Part shown: piece after piece, positions 25,701-38,549 of the stretch
Position numbering within the stretch: position 1 is the first letter of the stretch
Layout: the number at the start of each line of letters is the position of its first letter
Source of the DNA: Agelaius tricolor
Taxonomy: Eukaryota; Chordata; Aves; Passeriformes; Icteridae
Direction of reading: 5' to 3'
NCBI GenBank assembly: GCA_023055355.1
Contig: JALJCS010000001.1
Location: 55,867,381-55,931,380 of the forward strand
DNA: 64,000 nt
Translations under genes and position numbers: made by a program
Notes under the pieces: model-generated
The model's input: only the letters and a program-made list of their open reading frames with translations
What the model was told of the DNA's origin: nothing
Database searches by the model: none

Positions 25701-26693
25701 ATGTCTATCATTTACTCTATCAAATGCTTTGAAAAGGGAATATTTACTTCTTCACTTGCTCAAAATATTAAGAGTTAAAGACATGTGTGGATTAACTACC
25801 TATTCAGATGCTAAATACCTGTCATAAATTAGGAAATCAGACTTATTTTATCTGTCTCTAATTCTATGATATTATCAAGATTAGGTCTGCAAGGCTTTAT
25901 CTTGAACACTGCCATTGCTCAGGTAGAGCAGAGAATTGCTGGAGTGTGAACTTCTCCCATGATCTTGCCCCTGGCAGTGTTCAGCACTGACATATTTAGG
26001 GCTGGTATTTCAGCTCTGCAAGCTATAAGCTGATTTCCCAATAGCAAGACAATTCTCTGCTGCATAGCTCCAGTCTATTTCAGTTCTCTTTTTGCAATTC
26101 AGTTTTATCTGACAAATTGGTGACTACAATTTATAACTTCACATATTCCATTGTAATATCTGCAGGGCAGTTTTTTGGGTTGGGGATGGACCAGGATTTT
26201 TTTCTCATAGTTGTCTTAGATTAATAATGTCCTTTGTATTGCAGAGCTTGATTGTTTCCAATACTGCTCTTTCTCAAATATATAAATAAGAATTAACTAA
26301 TTAATGTTTATTGAGAAGGGAAGGTGTGAGCCCTGTGGCACAGATCACATGATTATGAATGCAGCAGGTTCTTTCCTGATCTACAAGACTTTTACTTCCT
26401 TTAGAAGAGGTAAAGACACTGTTATCTTCCAGCCCCTCTAAAAGTGAACTGAAAAAATTCTCTGGGCTACCATCTTATAAGTTCTAACATGTCCTTTGAT
26501 AAGATCAACAATTTCCGTGCTTCCAGGAGAAGAGCTGGTGAATTGTTATATTCTCTGGTAAGATATTATCATTTTAATTATATTTTGTGAGAATAACTAA
26601 AGGAATCCAAGATTTCCTCCTGACAGAGAGAAAAATGGGCCACACAAGCTCTAATGCATCAACAAATGCTTGAAATGGGAGCTGCAAACTGCA

Positions 26694-26719
26694 TAGGATC
26701 ACTTTAAAAAGTGATCCTA
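26694..26719. repeat. 26-bp palindrome (12-bp arms)
   Basis: TAGGATCACTTT, two A, then AAAGTGATCCTA. The arms are perfect and would form a tight hairpin or a symmetrical protein site. Confidence 0.95.
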
Positions 26720-27214
26720 AACAGGGATTAATCTCTGACAAAATTCAAGGCAAGTAAGGTCGTGTCTTTTGCAAACACATTATCTGTAACCAGCCACTAA
26801 TAATCTGGGCAATTACCTGGATCAATGCATTAATTGTGCACTTTGACTTACTTTCAGAGGCTACTTCTACCTAGGAAGTTTGCACAGAGCTTATATCATG
26901 CTAGTGTCATGCTTTTCTCAACAGAATTCATGCTGCTAACCTACCAAGGAAACTGTAATTCCCAGTCACAAAGAACCATCAAGAAGCTGTTGAGCTAAAG
27001 ACAGAAAAATCCCAGTACTGCTGTAACTGCAGTGCCACTCCATGGATATGAAATTGTTTTCCTATACTGGGGCCTGTCATTGCTTGGTCCTGTAGAATGG
27101 ACCAGACTGGACAAACAGTCCACCAGTCATTTTGCCACCCAAAGAACTGTGTGTCCCTAGAGAAGACTGCAGAATTCTCTAAGCCCTACGACACCTTTAT
27201 ATTGTTGGTATCTG

Positions 27215-27250
27215 AATTGTCTATTAAATTGTCTATTTAATTGTCTATTA
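27215..27250. repeat. 12-bp tandem repeat, three copies
   Basis: AATTGTCTATTA repeated three times with one substitution in the middle copy. Confidence 0.9.
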
Positions 27251-29326
27251 AATAAATGCATACTATCCTGCAGCGGACATCCTTATCCAATTCCAGACCT
27301 TTCTTAGACCTTTCTGATTCTAGAAAAGGCATAATCTAGGTCTATCCTAGATTTTTTTTTCTCTATTGTTTCAAGTGAGAGAGGTAAGTTTTTAATTTTG
27401 ACATAAAGAGACCACTCAGTGGTGATAAGCAGAAAACCAAAATTAGCTCTTTGGATCAGTATTCCCTGTTGAAGAACTAAAGGATCTTTCCAGACAAAAG
27501 CCAGTTCTCATTCAGAATGAGTCCAAAGTACCAGATCAAACATAAGTGTCATTAGGAAATGCTTTAGAACACACTGGCAAAGAGAACAACAACAAACTGC
27601 CAAGACCAACTCATATTTGCTTAAAAGTTACAATAAAATCTAATCCAAAGTTACCATTTTATGACTTGTTCTATGTTACCTCTTTGTCATGTGTATATAT
27701 ATCAGCATGTGAGCAATAGAAGTCAGAAAATATAATGTCATGTTCTGTAAAGGACCCCATAAGAAACTGCTCTTGAGTAAGTTTGATTTACAGACCACTC
27801 AGACTTTTTTAAACTATGGGAAAGAAGATAATGAATGAATTGAAACCATGAAAATAGAGCAGAGGGAGATGGTTCTTATTTCTCATTTATATATCTATTA
27901 TAAAATTATTTGGAATTTGCAGACATGTAGGAAACTATGATCCATTCAACACCATAGACTTCCAAAATCCTTTTCCAAAACATTTTAAGGAAACAAGGTT
28001 GGCAAGGGATAAGAGAAGCTATTTCAATTAAGTAAAAGCAATAGATTTCTGATGGGGTTTTTCTCTTTCTCTTTAAAGAAGATTTTTTAAAATTAGGAAA
28101 GGCAGCAAATAATGAACAAAACATAACTTGGTATCTACAAAAGAAGATGTCTCTAGAGCTCTCTGGAAAAGCAACAACTGTGAGATATGGTAGTTCTGTA
28201 TGAAGTCCTGAATGGATGGAAAGTGAGTAATGTGTATTAAGTGAAAGCATTTGATAAGTTTAAACAAGATGAGCATTTTTTTGCATAATGCATTAACAGA
28301 GGTTATTAGGAATAGCACGTGTCAAAATGATAGATGGGATTAAAAAGGAACTAGCAAATTAATGAAAGAAAAGAGATTTCTAATACTGTAAATTCTGGCT
28401 TCTAGTCAATGGATTGTCAGACACTAGCTAGGAAAACAGATAAAAAAATATCTTAATCCCTTCAGCATCTCCTAGAAGCATGCAAGCACCAAAGACAGGA
28501 TGTTATGCAAGACAGATATGTGGTCACAGACAGTGGACGCATTTTGATATCTAGTTCTACAATGAACTCACAAAACAGGGCAAGAAAATGCATAGTCTTC
28601 TGTGGGATGGGTTATTTTGAGTGTTCTTTCTGTAGACAAAGTAATCTTGCTACTCATTACTCATACTATCAGGGTAACAGCTTCTCTATTCTTCATAACT
28701 TCCTATTTTGGCACAAGAAAAACAACTGGTAGCAAATATTGGTAGAACCCGGAGAATCATGAAAAACTCATCTCTGAAGTTACTCAGCGAACAAGACTTT
28801 CAATTATTTAGTGTCTCCATTTACAGATCTGTGAACCTTCAGATAAGTACTTTTCAGAAAACAGTTTTGAAGTAACATTTTATTCAGAGCAAATATGGGC
28901 AGCTGTATTCAAAATACTATAGAATTACTAAAACATTCAGAAAGCCACACAAGATATTTGGCAATGAATCTAACATATTACAGTCATGTAATAAAAATTA
29001 CTAAAATATTTAACAACCACCAATCCCTGTTACTGTCAGCTGAGGGAAATGTAGCTGTACATAGTTATGATAGCTATGATGTTCTGTATCTATATTAAAT
29101 ACAGAAAATAATTGTCAGGATCTTCAAGTGGTCTGTTGACTTTTGTGTTCCTGTGCTTTTTGAGTGTTCCCTTGCAGTGTCTGTGAAGGGATCCAATTTC
29201 AAGCAGAAGCTGAACTCAGTTCTGGGCTTCGGCTTTGAGTCCTGGCTCTAAACTCAGCAGCTTTTGGAAAGTTACGCTTCTCATTTTTATTGTAAAAGAT
29301 GGGAAATGAGGTAAGATTTCCTCAGC

Positions 29327-29387
29327 TTGTTAGCACAATTTATGCTAGTAAATTGTAATAAATTGTTAGCACAATTTATGCTAGTAA
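29327..29387. repeat. 25-bp direct repeat, 36-bp period
   Basis: The 25 bases starting at 29327 (TTGTTAGCACAATTTATGCT...) recur at 29363 without a difference, separated by 11 bases. A recent local duplication. Confidence 0.95.
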
Positions 29388-31327
29388 TTCTAAAAATTTC
29401 CACATTTCTCCAACTTAAGCAAATGCTATTCTGCTGGAACTGCTTGTAATTTTACCAAAACACACACCCATTGAACAGACTACACATTAAAAAGACTAAA
29501 TAATAAATCCTGAACACCAAAACCAAGGAACTCTTTCTAATTAATTGTATGAAATTAATTCGTAAGCGCATTTCTCTTAGAAATTAATGAACAAAAAATA
29601 TTTAGGAGGACTGTAGTCAATAGATCTACATTTTGAATATGACTTTATTTCATGATAAGTCCTCTTGAGGGCAGTTTGAAGGCTAAGACATGACTAATAC
29701 TAGTTACAGTATCAATGCAATCATGTTTTATGAGTAGATGAATAGAATATGATTAAAACAACATGAACAATTTACAGATCAAATACATTATTTGCTCCCA
29801 GACAGGTTGCAAAGTACCCAAACAACAGTATTCAGTTACAGAATGGCTGTTATAAAAAGGGCTAATCAGTAAGGGCTGCTGACCTTCCTTTAGATATTTC
29901 TTAGCTTTTTGTTTTAAAAAAGAGGCCTCTGAACCAGAAATTCTGTGTCTAGTTTGTTCTAGATTTGTTTAAGTATAATTCAGATAATATTTAGACAGCA
30001 GGAACTTTCCACAAGCAATGCTGTGGTCAAAACCAATTTCCTAAGAAATAGTATGATGTAATCCTTTAACAGGCCAGACCTACAGAACTTTCCCTTGAAG
30101 GTCTCAGGCAAAATTAGATTCCCAAATGTCATACAGAGTAGGAACATCAGTGTCCATTTCCCACTTTGCAAAACGGTCAAAACAAAATTCTCAGGAAAAG
30201 GAACTCAGAGCCTCTGGTATAACAGATCTGCCAAGGATGTCTGCCAAAAAACCAGATGCCCTGGCTTGGAAACAGATATAATTAACAGTATTTGCCAGTA
30301 TTTTATGCTTTATTTTCTTTCCACCTAACAGTGAAGAGTGAGATTTTAAATATTTGCTTGTGTTAGAACAGAAACTTTTCAAATGGTTATAAAAATATTT
30401 AGAACACAATGTTTTTCTAATAGAAAAATATTAGCAGAAATTTATTTTAAAATCCATGTAAGTGGAAAAACACTCAGATTAAAATATTTTGCTAGCAACA
30501 CTACACATTTCCAGCTAAGTAGCTTTCCTGTACAGTTAAAATTGTGGAATATGGTGTCAAGGATATCTGTATTAACAATTAGCAAATCCTTTTTTATTTA
30601 TATAGACAGCTGCCCTAAGGACAAAGATGTTTGTGTTTTCAAGAGTGACCTTCTGACCAAACCTCTTGCAAAACTTCAAAAAGTACACTTATTTGACTTT
30701 CATCCACTAAAGCTGACTTGCAAAGCATGATGATTAAATGTACCACAGGGTCTGTTATGCTTTAATTTTCCTCATTCAGAATTTTCTCTGAGACAAGCCC
30801 TGCATGGACATATATTATGTACATTTCTACCCTAGGGATAATTTGTTTTACAGGAAAACATGTCTGCATAAAGAATACAGAAACCATTAATATCAACAGT
30901 GTGTATATTTCCTTTGATACCAGTTTCTTGCATTGCAAATCAAATGCTACTCAAATTAAGAGCCAAAATAATTATGGAAGGCATGGAAATAGAAATTGCT
31001 CAGTATGTCCAATGTGATAAATTCATACCACCGCTCCAGCAGGAAATACAGTTTTGTTGGCAACCCAGTTAATGTTACCATAACAACACAATAGAATAAC
31101 TTGTGCTATAAAATCAAATGTAATGAATTAGAAAAAAATACTTCAAGTTTTTGGAAGTCCTGTATAGACTGTGTTTGGTGTACTTTCTCCCCACATGCAG
31201 TCAAAATACTTTGTCATTTTCCCTGTTAAACCCAGTAAAGATATTTCTCCTTAAAAAAGACAGTGCAATTTCTAATCCAGGAAAAATGCCAGAAATTTTG
31301 TCCCTAGTATATTCTTTAACATTGTCA

Positions 31328-31345
31328 ATAAATAAATAAATAAAT
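31328..31345. repeat. (AAAT)n microsatellite
   Basis: About four and a half AAAT units. Confidence 0.85.
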
Positions 31346-31660
31346 GATTAATACTCAGTGGAAAAAAAAAAAAAGCTATCTCACACAAATTGCTTCTTGT
31401 CTTTGGAAAAATATAAGCTCTTTCTTGTTTTAGAAAGCCTGAGAAACAGGAGTGGTTAATTAAGGAGAAGTAAAACCAGTTCCAGTGAAACTGCCAAGAA
31501 CGCAATAATCTTCTAGTCCAAAGTTTGTGTAGGCCATGTTTTCTTAAGCCAATCATGTAAATTACTGGAACATTTCTGATAGCATGTGTATGTAAGCTTG
31601 CTGGATAAATTGAAATTCTCCCTTAAAATCCCACATCAACCATAAACCTTCTATGGAAGG

Positions 31661-32285
31661 GGAGAGTGCAGCTGGACTGGGGGCATCTTATCACCTTGCT
31701 GTCTACAAGGAAGCACAGCCCTGGCTTCCTCAAAATCACTGTGCAACACAAAACTATATGCTGTTATACTTCTGCCTTTAATCTAGCTCATTTCTTTTTT
31801 GCAAATAAGCAGCATCTATCCCAGGAGCCTCCAGCACCAAGGGTATGTTGGCTTTCACCCCACACAGACTTTCAAGGAGATTTTCCTCCAATTTGAGGCC
31901 AGCAGGCTCAACACTCGGTGCCTGTTTGTCTTGCTGGGCAGCAGGACCCCTGGCAGAAGGTTTCCAGTCCCCACACAGCCATGGCACAGGTGCACCTCAC
32001 CAATCTGTGTGTAAGGTTTTTGGGGAAGTCTCTCTCACATGTGCCTGAGGGCTTTAGGTACATGGCAGCCTCTGTGCACAATCTGCTTTTGCCTGAGAAG
32101 GGACAGGTGCTTTCACTGATTTCTTTATCAGCACCCCTTCATCCTTACACAAAGCACAAACACCTTACACTGCTCTTCTGCCATGCAAAAACAGTGCTAA
32201 AGACCACAGCAGCAATGGTCTTACAGGGGATGGTTAAAGCAGTGGCCAGAGAAGAAAAGGAGAAAGAGTTTGCAATAAAATAGTT
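31661..32285. other. G+C-rich patch with overlapping + strand frames, nature unknown
   Basis: About 600 bp clearly richer in G+C than the surrounding 9 kb. Four open frames of 66-121 codons overlap in different + strand phases, which points to low stop density and not to a gene. It ends near an AATAAA (about 32274-32279). No CR1 words are present. A decayed LTR-element segment is possible but not shown. Confidence 0.35.
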
Positions 32286-34354
32286 AATAACAATACCTAA
32301 ATGATGAAAAATTTTGCACTTAATTGGAGACTCAGCTTGAAAAATATCCTTCAGGTATCCTTTTAAGAACAGCAGTTACCAAGATGTAACCTCTTCCAAG
32401 TTTTTTCCCTTGTTTTTTTTAAAATGTCAGTAATTATACACATTTTTCTTAATCATAAATTGATTACAAAATTATTAAACTCTTTGAAGAAGACGCGGTG
32501 TTATGAGCAATAGTACAACTGAGCGTTTATGAAGAGCTGATCTTCTGAAAGTAAAGCAATATGATAATTAGTAAAAACATCTGTTACCACTCAGCCATGC
32601 ATGAATTCTGAATTTATTTGAGAATGGGCATATTCTTTGAAACTAAAAGACATCCACACAAGATACAGACTGTACACAAAAGCAAACTAACCAGGAATTT
32701 AATAAGAAAGCCTTACTGTTAAATGCTGCAAAGGAATAAAGAATTTTCCTTTGCTCAAGTTCCTAAGCAAAGCACTGCAGGATAACTGGTATTGCTGAGA
32801 GAAAAACAACCCCATGGCAAGCAGATTACACTAGAAAAGCTACATTTAAATAGGAAAACCAAAAAATGAATAAGATTAAAAATCTAATTTGCAGTCGTGA
32901 TTTCAGCAGTTCTCAAAAGCATTATTCTATCATAACTGAAGAAACATCATAACACTCTGTTTATTTATAGTTTATATCTTTTTTTTTTTTACTAGAGAGC
33001 TACCTAGCAGAAATTTTCCAACTGTTATTCCAAAATGTTATTCTCTCAGTTCATGTTTCAAGCACTGAAAAATGTACCGCCCATTTTAAAGAAAGAAAAG
33101 ACTTCAAAAATATCTCAGATTACAGCCTCAAATACTCTCTCTGATTTCTAAGGTAAACTTTTGGCAGTAGTCATTAAGGATTTGTCTGTTAGAGGTATCC
33201 CTAAATGCCCAGCAATGTCACGCTTTGCCACTGAGGTCAAAGCGTGTATCTAGTTCCTGTGACTTAATCTAAGGCCTTCAAAGCACCTTGACTTGAGGAA
33301 GTTCTACTTTTAGATGGGCCTCATGTAGTTCTAATTTCAATGGAACAGGCCTAATTGAAATAAATCAAAGTAATAGCATGGACCATTATAGCAATTTTAC
33401 CTTACAAGATATGGACTTCCTGACTGGAAGAGTTTTCTTAGCATGGTTGGTTTTTCTGGCCTGGATGAAACCCATCAGTCTTTGACCCACAGCTTCACTT
33501 TCCTATATGCTCTGTTTCTTTTAAATTGGACTAAGTGAAGCAGTTTAGTAGGGCAAGTCATTGTGTTTAAGCAGTTTTAAATTCTCTCCCTTAATAGTCA
33601 TACTTACTTTGAGGAGGTCCTCTGATTTATACAGAGGGAAAGTCATGGCTTTTAGCAGCTAACTGTTTCTACCAAGATTTCTTCATCCTTTGCTGGTCAC
33701 TGATAGAATAGTGTGGAAATCCTTTAATCTGTGTACTGCATATTTTGTGCTTTACAACTAATCATCCCCCTGGCAAAGACACTATCTCTTTTGCAAACTG
33801 GAATGAGCAGATAAAAGACAATCATGATTTTGATGTATTTTAGGGGTAATCTGCTCACTAAGAGTGTTGGCAGGCTTCAGAACAGTCACTGCATTCAGCC
33901 CCTTTGCCATGAACAGTTTCATTCTCCAGCACAGTGCATCCCCAACAGGTTCTGGACTCTGAGGAGAGAACAGCAAAACCTCAAATATTTCAAGTGCCCT
34001 GATATACTCAAGGTATCCACATTCCTCTCCTATTCTATGTGAATGATATTCAGGGAAAGATCAAAGGTAAAATTTGAACTGCTAGACCAAAATTTCTTCT
34101 GGAGGAAACTTTAATGTCCACTGAAGAAGAAACTGCCATTTAGTTTCAGTGTCGAGTTTGAAATCAAGATTTTTTTACTGGGTCAATAAACTCCACATTT
34201 TAATTTTGCTAGTTTTACACTACTTGATTTTTTTCTCCTCAGTGTCACAAAGTTTACGCATGTTGCTTCAAGAGAAAACTAACTCTTTCAAAAAGCATTA
34301 ATGCCTATGTAAAAACAGTACTAGCTTCCTTCTTTTGTCTTCTTTTTTAAGTTT
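32286..34354. other. Unique A+T-rich sequence, no gene seen
   Basis: Contains an inverted repeat at 33219-33246 (9-bp arms CACGCTTTG and CAAAGCGTG, 10-base loop). No gene. Confidence 0.55.
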
Positions 34355-34440
34355 ATAGAATCATAGAATCATTTTCGTTGGAACAGACCTATAAGATCAT
34401 CAAGTCCAACCATTAACCCAGCAGCTCTGCATTCCTCACT
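34355..34440 (-). mobile_element. CR1 LINE 3' tail, reverse orientation
   Basis: Starts with the terminal repeat 'tagaatcatagaatcatttt', then 'cgttggaacagacctataag', then 'atcatcaagtccaaccatta' and 'acccagc', the diagnostic end of a CR1 read from the minus strand. Only about 85 bp is confidently CR1. The bases to about 34510 are G+C-richer and may belong to it. Confidence 0.9.
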
Positions 34441-37400
34441 AAATTCCTGAGGCTCAGCAAGGGAACTGGGTGCTGCACAGGGTTCAGCAGGCAGAGAGGC
34501 CCACCAGAAAGTGAGCTAATCAAACTGTGTAGGAATATCTTTTACATACTTAATGAGATATTGCTGAGAGATTTTTAATAGAACAGCTTTTAACATTGGT
34601 AAGTATTTAGGTTCTTCATAACTTTCCTCATCAAAAATAGGATAAATTATAAGAATCAATTAAATCCCAATAATCTATTTCAAGTGTGTACTTGCTTTCA
34701 AATGTATGCTGGATGAACTGATGAATTTTTGATCAAATGAATTCCACCGTCAAAATTATTTTCAGCATAATTTTTACTGGAAAGTTCCCTTTGAGTATAA
34801 GAAGTTTCTGTTAATTGTCTTCATTAGCAGAATGTAATTTCAACTCCAAAACTTTTATTTCTCACCAATAGCTTTAAACAGCTGCTTGCAATTTCAATGG
34901 AACTGGGGTAATTAATCATGTCTAATAATCAATATTTCATATCAACAGAAATAAAGATTATAACCTATGTATTTAATGATGTGTCCATAATGTAAAAAAA
35001 ATATTAATGGCTATGTGTATTAAATTGTACTAAGAACTCAAGTATTCCTTAAAATGTTTTATTGATTTGATTACAGCAACAGTGTAAACATTAAAAACCA
35101 AAGGATTTTTTGAGTATAGCATGGGTGTTAAGGGTTGTCTAGACATTTTTGTTGTTCAGCTTCCTGTAAAAATATTGCTGTCATAAGGACCAGGATTCAA
35201 TAATACCAGCTGCTAGTATGGCAAAGATCAGGGTAAAAAGTCAATCTCATGTTTTTTGTGACTGCAAAACTTCTTTGGCAAGAGAAATATCTGCTGTTTT
35301 CCAGCTGGTGGAATCCAACAGACGCTGCTTTGCCCTGGACTGTTGATTTATGAGACAATAATTGAATGACATAGCAGCCTTATACTCTGCACCAGCACTG
35401 CCTGCTGTTTCACTTCGTTCTGTGCAGAATGGAAGTTAAAGAGCTATAGTGAACCAAGCTTCAGGATTAGAGGCTATATTTTATTTTCTACCAGGAAAAA
35501 CAAGTGTAGTTTTCATTATTCCTGACAGCAGCACAGTGGTTTTACTGCTATACACTGTGAATAATACCCCCAGTGAATATTTGAAATATATCTACTGCTT
35601 AGATTTGAAAACTAACCCATATGAGATTCTGAGATTCAGCTGCTGTATTTGGTGCCTTGAATGTCTCTTGCATTCATTTGGTGAACATATATAGGGCATT
35701 TAAAAAGTTGAGGCCTGATCCTTCAAAGGTACAACCATGCAATTGCCTTTGAAGGTCTCAAACACATGAGAATATCTATTCTATGCTTAAAGTGTGTCTG
35801 TACACACCTTTTAGGCAAAAATTTTTGTACACATTTTAAAATCATGTTATTTTACTCGTCATACATTAAGAGCCCATGTGAGTGACGTAACTTTAGGTTA
35901 GCCTAGAGAAAAATATTTTGCCTTGTAACTACTATCCCTAGAAAAAGCCACTTTAATGAAAGCCAGGAATATGTAAATATAAAAAATTTGATTGTAAAGG
36001 GTTTTTTTCTTTTCAAGCAGAAAAATATCTGAATACTAGTCATCAACAGCTGAAGAATCTTTTCAGAAGATTCCAGTATGTTAATGCTCACAGATTGTTT
36101 ACCTACACCTTATCTTGGTATTTTTCAAACTGCATACAGCACTTCCATGGAACTATTGTTTATATTAGAAATATTATTTAAAAAAATTTTTAAAATCAGA
36201 TTATATAAAGAGCTTGTTACTTTTCTCCTAAGTGCCAGTTTGGATCTGTAGAGAGAGATTTTGACAGAGTCTACTTTTGAGAACTCATTATAGAGGGCTT
36301 TGTTTAATTCTAGTGCAGAATGATATTAGCATATTGCATGGTGTCAGGAAATGAGCTATTCAACCTCTAGTCAAGCTTGTGTCTTTCCACTTTGACCTGT
36401 TTCATTCAAATTAAATTATTTTAAATACATACTTACAGGAGAGAAGAAAAATATAACAAATACATCACAAAGTATGGTGTCTTGAACAGCATCATTATGC
36501 TGTACTCTGCTTCCTCTTTTCATTGCTAATTAAATGTTTTACTTCTTTGTGGTATGACGTAAACTAAAATACAATATTAGACCTAAGTATCACATTACAT
36601 CTGGTGACAGCATCTAAGGTCTCTGATCTACCCAAATATTTTCTCAAAGCACGGAAAAGGGTCATTTCCTAGTGCATCACAATGCTGAGATCTTAATGTG
36701 ACCTAATTACAGAAGTTCACATGTGCCAGCCAACATGTACTATTATTTCATTATGTTTATTTTGATTTCCTTGATGCTTTAAAGGTTTGTCCATGGTCTA
36801 GCTCTAACAGTCATCCATCTGATTCTCTTAAAATCCTTCCTTGCCTCCAACATTTTTCACTACTTTGTCCTGCTACTTGCCCAGTAATGTCTTTGTTTCA
36901 CTTTTAGGAACTCAAATATCTCCTTAAGGTAGTTAAAACCTATATTACTTCTAAGGAGTATAGGCTTCCACATTTTTTGACACTGCATAAATAATGTCAC
37001 TGTCTTAGTAAAACAGTCCCAGGAGGGAGTTTTTCCTGAGACTTTGGAAGTATCATACTTGTCACCTAACACCTATAAGCACCTGTAAAATAACCCTATC
37101 ATGTTAAAAACCTAATTTAGCATTCAAAAGTATGAGTTTTATTGGCGCTGTGCTGCTCTTTTTAGCTTTACTTATTTTCTTAATTTTTTGTCTTCTGAAG
37201 TTGCATGACTGTCTTATCTTTAGTTGTGTGTTGGAATAAAAACTTGCAACATCAGAAAATCTGGTGGAATCCTTTTAAAATTTTATATGCTGGTGAGCAG
37301 TTTAACTACATAAATCAGATTTGGTTTCAACAGGCTTCTAATAGGTGTTAGTACTAGTTTATTACAGTTTTGAGTATAAAATTTCATTTCTGTCTTACAC

Positions 37401-38470
37401 ACATTCTTGTCTTTCTTTAACTACCTGCAAGAAGTTTTCCAGAGACATTCAGATAGATATGATATTTTCTCACATTTTTCTTGATTATAAGAGCATGCAG
37501 AAAGAAATGATTTAGGAAAAAAATTTTGTCGGTTTTTATGGTTACTGAGGGTTTGACTCCAGTAGGTATTTCCCTTGGTTGTTTACATTTAGAGGCTTTT
37601 TCTAAGGTTCTGGTGTGGATAATGCTTCTCAGAACTGGTCTTTCTTCTGTAATTTTCATGCTAAGGGGGTTTTCTTTTAAGCACAATAAAATGGGAGTTC
37701 ACAGGCATGAGTGAAATTATTATTATTATTAGAATTATCCTTCTTAGAAAACTACATTTTAGGATGTCCTCCTAGTGCTGGATAGTGTGATTACTGTCAT
37801 ATTTGGAAGACTGTTGGCTGAGATTTATTCTTTATATTATGGGTACTCAATATTCAACAGTTAAATGAAGCTTAAGTGATTTCTTATGTTAGCAACATTC
37901 CCTGAACAGGGAAGGAATCAGTTATAGTTAATACAGGAAAATGTATTTGATAAAACCAAACAAGTTATAAACTCACTAAATTTATTAGTTACTCAAAGTC
38001 AATACTAAAAAAAAAAATAGTATTTTATTAATTTAGGAAGATATGAATAGTGGAAATTATATAATGTTATTTTTGGGAACAGCTTTGAAAAGTCATCTCA
38101 CAAATATGCATATTCATTACTAATTACATATATACAGTTAAACAAATACATGACTCCCAGTAAACTCAACCTACTCTTGCCCCTTGCTTGCTCTAACTTC
38201 ATTAACATAGAAGAATTGAATCCTGTGTACTTCACCTTAATGCCAATGTGTCTTTCTCTGAACTACTACTTCACTACATGTCATCCATGAAAACATACAT
38301 CATTTGACTTGCAGCCCTACACCCTACAACCTTTGTTTTCTATGATTTCTTATCCTATTTCTTAGTTAAAAGAGGTAATTCACCTTTCCTATTTATTCCT
38401 CCTAAAAGGTTTATTTTTGTTTTCCTGAATAAACAACAGTTTGTCATCGCCTCCATTTTCATCAATTTTC
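34441..38470. other. Long A+T-rich unique stretch, no gene seen
   Basis: About 4 kb without recognisable gene or transposon; a short (ATT) microsatellite lies at 37716-37731. Open frames are at most 89 codons and look like chance. Confidence 0.55.
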
Positions 38471-38549
38471 ATATTGTTTGTGAAGGAGTCATTTGCTTGC
38501 TGTTCTCTAGAAGATAACAGCAAGCAAATGACTCCTTCACAAACAATAT
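38471..38549. repeat. Perfect inverted repeat: 34-bp arms, 11-base loop
   Basis: The left arm 38471-38504 begins ATATTGTTTGTGAAGG and ends TTGCTTGCTGTT. The right arm 38516-38549 is its exact reverse complement over all 34 bases. The 11-base spacer is CTCTAGAAGAT, and pairing stops abruptly at both ends. If transcribed it would make a 79-nt hairpin without a bulge, which is unlike ordinary animal microRNA precursors. The lack of any mismatch in A+T-rich, presumably neutral DNA suggests a recent fold-back (template-switch) event, an assembly artefact, or selection. No transposon terminal repeat family or target duplication was recognised. Confidence 0.97.

Larger units (their letters stand above)
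21846..26693. other. Long A+T-rich unique stretch, no gene seen
   Basis: Nearly 5 kb without a recognisable gene, RNA gene or transposon. It contains a 22-bp palindrome and a 13-bp tandem pair, both listed. Confidence 0.55.
26720..31660. other. Long A+T-rich unique stretch, no gene seen
   Basis: No recognised transposon. Contains the small tandem repeats at 27215, 29327 and 31328 (listed). The 115-codon + strand frame at 30383-30730 has an acceptor-like 'ttatatagacag' at 30609; after it the frame runs 40 codons to a stop with ordinary amino-acid composition, but nothing was recognised. The 114-codon minus frame at 27906-28250 looks like chance. Confidence 0.5.
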
